From positions 989,926 through 1,053,925 of the forward strand of contig NW_025064897.1 of NCBI RefSeq assembly GCF_019112545.1: a stretch of DNA of 64,000 nt, given 5' to 3'. The stretch is from Guyanagaster necrorhizus. Lineage: Eukaryota; Basidiomycota; Agaricomycetes; Agaricales; Physalacriaceae. Every line of letters starts with the position of its first letter. Positions within the stretch are counted from its first letter, which is position 1. Below, in pieces: positions 60,167 through 64,000 of the stretch. The position numbers and the translations under genes were made by a program. A model generated the notes under the pieces. The model ran no database searches and was not told the origin of the DNA. It worked only from the letters and a program-made list of their open reading frames with translations.

Positions 60167-61605
60167 ATGCATGCTTCGGACGATTCGTCGACGGAAGACG
60201 ATGCGGCATCGCAGACGACAGAAGATGATCCTCAAGTCCCGGAACTCAGTGGACAATCTGGTCCACCACCGCCTGCGAGAACTGCTCCCGTCGCATCTTC
60301 AACAACGAGAGAAAGACCACACTACGAGCTACGACATTCAATGAGAGGTCATACAAAGTCAATTTCAGCTGTAAAATTTAGTCCAGATGGGACGTTCTTA
60401 GCTTCTTGCGGTAAGTCGAAGGTGTTTCTTTTTTTGACGGTGCTGTTGAAAACTTTCTTTGTCAGGTGCAGAAAATATGGTCAAGATCTGGTCCCCCTTT
60501 ACTGGAGAACTTATACGAAATCTAAATGGACATACCGCCGGCCTCTCTGATATCTCCTGGACCACAGATAGCGTCTATTTGGCCTCGGCGTCCGACGACA
60601 AAACTATTCGAATATGGGAGGTCGATACTGTATGTATTGATAGCGTTAGTATGATTTCAATATATCCTGATGGTTTTTGAACCAAGGGTCTGACTGCAAA
60701 AATCCTGAAAGGCCACGCCAAAGAAGTGTTCTGCCTCAACTACAATGCCGCGTCTAATCTTCTTGTGTCTGGGTGCTGTGACGGAGATGTCAAAATCTGG
60801 AATACAGCCAGAGGTTTTATGCATTGCTATACTTATCCTCCTGACTTTGATTGAACCTTGTTACCGCAGGCAAGTGCATGAAGACGCTGCATGCACACTT
60901 GGATTATGTGACGGCAGTGCATTTCAATCGGGATGCGTCTCTGATCGTGTCTTGTTCCTTGGATGGCCTAATGTGCGTTCAGGAGTTCACAAGTGATCAA
61001 GGCTAACCTGTTCCTTGATACCAGACGCATATGGAATACAAGCGATGGACAGTGTCTGAAAACCCTTGCCGAGTCGCAGGATGCAATCTGGTCGGTCGTG
61101 TCATATCGGGTTTCCCAGTACTCTGACACTGCCGTTAGCCAACACGTGCAGTTTTCCCCCAACTCCAAGTATATTCTTTCTACGGCACACGATAGTGCGA
61201 TACGATTATGGGATTATCAGACCAATCGCTGTCTAAAAACATATGTTGGCCATTCTAATTCGAAGTACTGTATATCGGCCTGCTTCAGTGTTACTGGTGG
61301 GAAATGGATCGTAGCAGGCAGCGAAGATCATAAAACCTACATTTGGGACCTGCAAACACGAGAGATCGTTCAAATTCTTGAAGGACATACCGGTACGTTT
61401 CTCAACCACCTGACCTGACTAGCACCAACACTGTCTTGTTTCAGACGTCGTCGTCGCAGTCGCTGTGAGTATTGTGTCGTCTTTTCTCGCCCAGGAACTG
61501 ACATACCCCTTCCAGACACACCCCTCGCACAACATGATTGCAACGGGCTCCATTGACAGCGATCTTACCATCCGGATATGGTCTGATCGCACAGGCGAAG
61601 CCTGA
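60167..61605 (+). CDS. swd3: WDR5/Swd3-type WD40 protein, COMPASS subunit
   Basis: Eight exons close in frame: 60167-60410, 60466-60629, 60687-60813, 60870-60972, 61025-61090, 61139-61392, 61445-61464 and 61516-61605 (355 aa). Introns are 48-57 nt. A Ser/Asp/Glu-rich tail of about 60 residues is followed by seven WD40 repeats: [29 protein letters not shown] with [67 protein letters not shown] with [17 protein letters not shown], and [15 protein letters not shown]. The GGKWIV...YIW.LQT.EIVQ.L.GHTDVV stretch is the WDR5/Swd3 signature. WDR5 scaffolds the Set1/COMPASS histone H3K4 methyltransferase in the nucleus. The intron 5 donor (GTCGGT) is unusual; it is chosen because it keeps frame and conserved text. 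Confidence 0.92.
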
Positions 61606-61871
61606 CGCCGACTTTGTACTTTTTTTTTAACGGTTTTCATGACGACAGTGTAGATTTACTTTCAGATCATCAATAACATGTACATCTTGGTGTAGAAAAG
61701 GGGTTAGGCTGGAAGATACTCAGTGTTGATAATACTAATACATGGTCCATTAAATGCGACAGGAAATTGTTGTGAACAGAAAAAGAAAGCATTGTCGACT
61801 GTCCGGAACGATTATGATGCACGTGGTTGGCTAACAGGTTCGGCATTCAACAAATCTACCGCAGCGAAGAG
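61606..61871. other. Short convergent intergenic region
   Basis: 266 bp separate the stop codons of the WDR5 gene (+) and the Rab GAP gene (-). A T-run at 61619-61629 follows the WDR5 stop. Confidence 0.6.
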
Positions 61872-64000
61872 TTAATTGACGTCTGACAGGTAAGTGATAA
61901 CCTCACCTTTAGCCACCTCTTTGTCCGCATCAGTTAATCCGGAATCATGCGCTTCTAGGAAAGCGTCGACCTAGACACTGTTTCAGCCAGGAGCTATATG
62001 ATGCAAGGCAAAAGCAGACGAACCTCGTCCATGACGTTGTCGCCTCCGTCTAGTGTATCATCACCATCAAAGTCTTCATCGTCGTCGTCGTCCTTAGCAT
62101 CATCAATGGCAAATGCAGTGCGTTCCATGAGCGCAGCATTTGCTGCTTGTACCATAGGCATCGGTGAGAACACAGAGTCTGCTGTAGCACTTGTTATATC
62201 CACACTAGGCGTCGAGGATGAAGCTACGAGCGTCGAAGAACTCTCGCTCGACTCGAGACTTGCTTTCGACGAGGAGTGCCGCATAGATGGCGTGAGAAGC
62301 GACTCCCGAGCCTTGGGTTCTTCAAGTTTCGTGTAACGTCCGATAGAGGGCCGATGAATCACCTTCGGGGATGCCGTGGTCAACAAACCGGTTTTACCAC
62401 ACAACTCCGCCGCTACTTACCTGATGTTTCCCAATCGTCTTTCCAATCTCATCTGTGAACATGTTGAACATCCTCTTGTTACTATCCGTGGCAATCGTAG
62501 ACCAAATATCGCCTAATAGGCCACTGTTAGATATCGGCAATTCCATGTCAGGTAGGGGGTCAAGTCTGAACGACGCTGACAGGTCGGTCTCGAAGAAGGA
62601 CTCAAGGACCTCATCTGCCAGTACAACCATTCGGAATCTAGGTGACAAAAATGAGCATTCTTCATAAAGTTAGGAGGACCTTTGGACACATACGTCGCTA
62701 AGTTCAGATACGGCTGATTAGGCGCAATATGCGGCGGTGACGATAGCTCGCCATCCTCTCCTGTTTCGTCTTCTGGTTGGGGTAAAAGAGCATCTCCATA
62801 TTCGAATGCATTAGTCATGAATCGACTGACGGCTCCGAGGTACGCATCCCCAATCTCATAACGAAATATAAACTAAAGCAGGACTATTTTAGAAGGCAAA
62901 GTGACAAGCACTGGGAACTTGACATACCAGAAATGATTCCGAAAGAGTCAACACCTCATCTTTGGTGAGATAACCGTCTTTGTTCTTGTCGTGAAGGTTG
63001 AAGAACCATTCGATATTCTCCATTAGATCATTGAACATGACGCCGTCCAATCCGGAGACAAGATCCTGTTAACGCCGATTCAGACGTGATCTAGACATAA
63101 AAGCAAGGGGTAAAAGTACCTGGAACGACAGGGCACCGCGGCACGACGTATCCCAAAAGAAGAAAAGGCGATCAATGAATTCGTGCTCTGCCATTTCACG
63201 ATCAATACGTTGCTGAAACAATTAGTGAGAAAAAAGGCCAGGAGGAATGATACTAGGGCAAACCTGGAAGCCGTTGCGGACGATTCGCTCGTCCCGTGCC
63301 CATGTCGCGATTTCGCTGAGGAAATACTGGAATGTCTTCAAGCCAATCCTGGTCTCAGGCTTCTCTTCTGTCCCGTCGGCAGGTGTCAAAAGACTGGGAG
63401 GGAGAGGCACAGCCGGTGGAGGAGGGTATATACACATTGCCCTGTACAGCGAATCATAGACAAGCCCAGCCTGTTCTTTGTTAAATCTGCCTAGACTTTT
63501 GAGGTTCCGCACAGCAGAACGTTTAGAAAAAGACTCTATACTATGGATGATCTCGCTCCTGAACCGCTTGCGCTCTGAAAGGATCATGTCGTCCGTTATG
63601 ACCGAGAATTCACGGAATGACACCAGAAGGAGCTCTTGGAAACGTGTTATTGCTCGCGCACGAGGATCGGTCGAGTTCGGATGTGCAGAATCTCCCAAAG
63701 ATGCGAAATAATCTCGCATGAGACTTGAGATGCAATTATCAGATCATAAGCGACAAGAAGAAGGACGGAATTTACTTGAGAAAGTGGCCGTCATCTTGGA
63801 TCTGGAGAAGCTTCTCCCCATTGATCTTGAGAATAGCTATTGACAGAATATGAGTCGACATTCAACAAGTCAGCCAACGTGCTAACCCAGTCTAAAATAA
63901 GGAGGAAATTTGAGTCGCTAATTCAGGGATATTTATAGCAGTCGCTTACCCCACTTGGAATAGTACTTTCGGGCCCATGCAGAAGAAACAATCCACAACC
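61872..64000 (-). CDS. Gyp2-like Rab GTPase-activating protein (TBC domain, EF-hand), C-terminal part
   Basis: The 5' part lies beyond 64000. Ten exons are visible: 64000-63950, 63891-63887, 63836-63776, 63723-63264, 63212-63120, 63065-62928, 62872-62694, 62637-62421, 62362-62024 and 61970-61872 (546 residues, all phases consistent). The first text, VVDCFFCMGPKVLFQVG, then LAILKINGEKLLQ, is the end of a TBC domain as in TBC1D8/9 and yeast Gyp2. A helical region follows (FQELLLVSFREFSVITDD), then FQYFLSEIATWARD and a canonical EF-hand loop DKNKDGYLTKDE (62955-62990). The C-terminus has a Ser-rich part, an Asp-rich patch and DAFLEAHDSGLTDAD. TBC proteins stimulate GTP hydrolysis by Rab proteins in vesicle traffic. 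Exon 2 is only 5 nt. Confidence 0.85.

Noticed and set aside
1..64000. CRISPR arrays, operons, riboswitches, phage or plasmid genes
   Set aside because: Introns, LTR elements and gene content are fungal; no short regularly spaced repeats were seen.

Overview
The window is from a basidiomycete fungus, most likely an Agaricomycete. The right-hand genes have many 48-60 nt GT-AG introns. They include a fungal-type (FunK1) kinase, a basidiomycete-style TEA domain, a WDR5/Swd3 protein and a TBC/EF-hand Rab GAP. The left 61% is LTR retrotransposon DNA. No rRNA, tRNA, CRISPR or bacterial feature was seen.

Positions 1-39447 form a nest of LTR retrotransposons. The outermost is a minus-strand Ty1/copia element (3' LTR at 3-189, 5' LTR region at 39136-39447). 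Three insertions interrupt it: a minus-strand solo LTR (318-787), a plus-strand solo LTR (2926-3461) and a Ty3/gypsy chromovirus, element A (5112-38232). A carries a 218-bp solo LTR inside its own 5' LTR (5260-5477), element B (8815-25394) in gag, and element E (27671-36087) in RNase H. B carries element C (9337-17227) in its leader and a solo LTR (21008-21524) in its protease region. Each gypsy-type insertion has a 5-bp target duplication, perfect or with one transition. All coding regions are decayed, mostly by TGA/TAG stops in CpG-poor DNA; C is the best preserved. The gypsy elements look self-primed: each has an 11-13 nt match between the predicted mRNA start and the site just after the LTR. 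The copia element has a half-tRNA-iMet-like primer site. C also carries an antisense gene with its own intron.

The step at 39448 leads into host sequence of ordinary CpG content. From left to right: a truncated ORF at the copia border (+); an unassigned multi-exon gene (-, 40406-41327); a 300-aa protein with SUMO-interaction-like motifs (-, 41582-42764); a frameshifted FunK1 kinase (-, 43351-44890); a decayed ORF (-, 44969-45529); a truncated basidiomycete membrane protein (+, 45870-46494); an unassigned ORF (-, 46493-46916); a two-TM protein with a long disordered tail (+, 47424-49413); and a coiled-coil-ending hypothetical (-, 50450-51571). A gene-poor stretch of about 6 kb follows, with a Gag-like zinc-knuckle remnant near 55.9 kb.

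The right end is dense and intact. A TEA/ATTS transcription factor (-, 57874-59455) is divergent from the WDR5/Swd3 gene (+, 60167-61605). WDR5/Swd3 is convergent with a Gyp2-like Rab GAP (-, 61872 to beyond 64000). Exon phases close exactly in these three models. The Rab GAP appears to use a 5-nt micro-exon.
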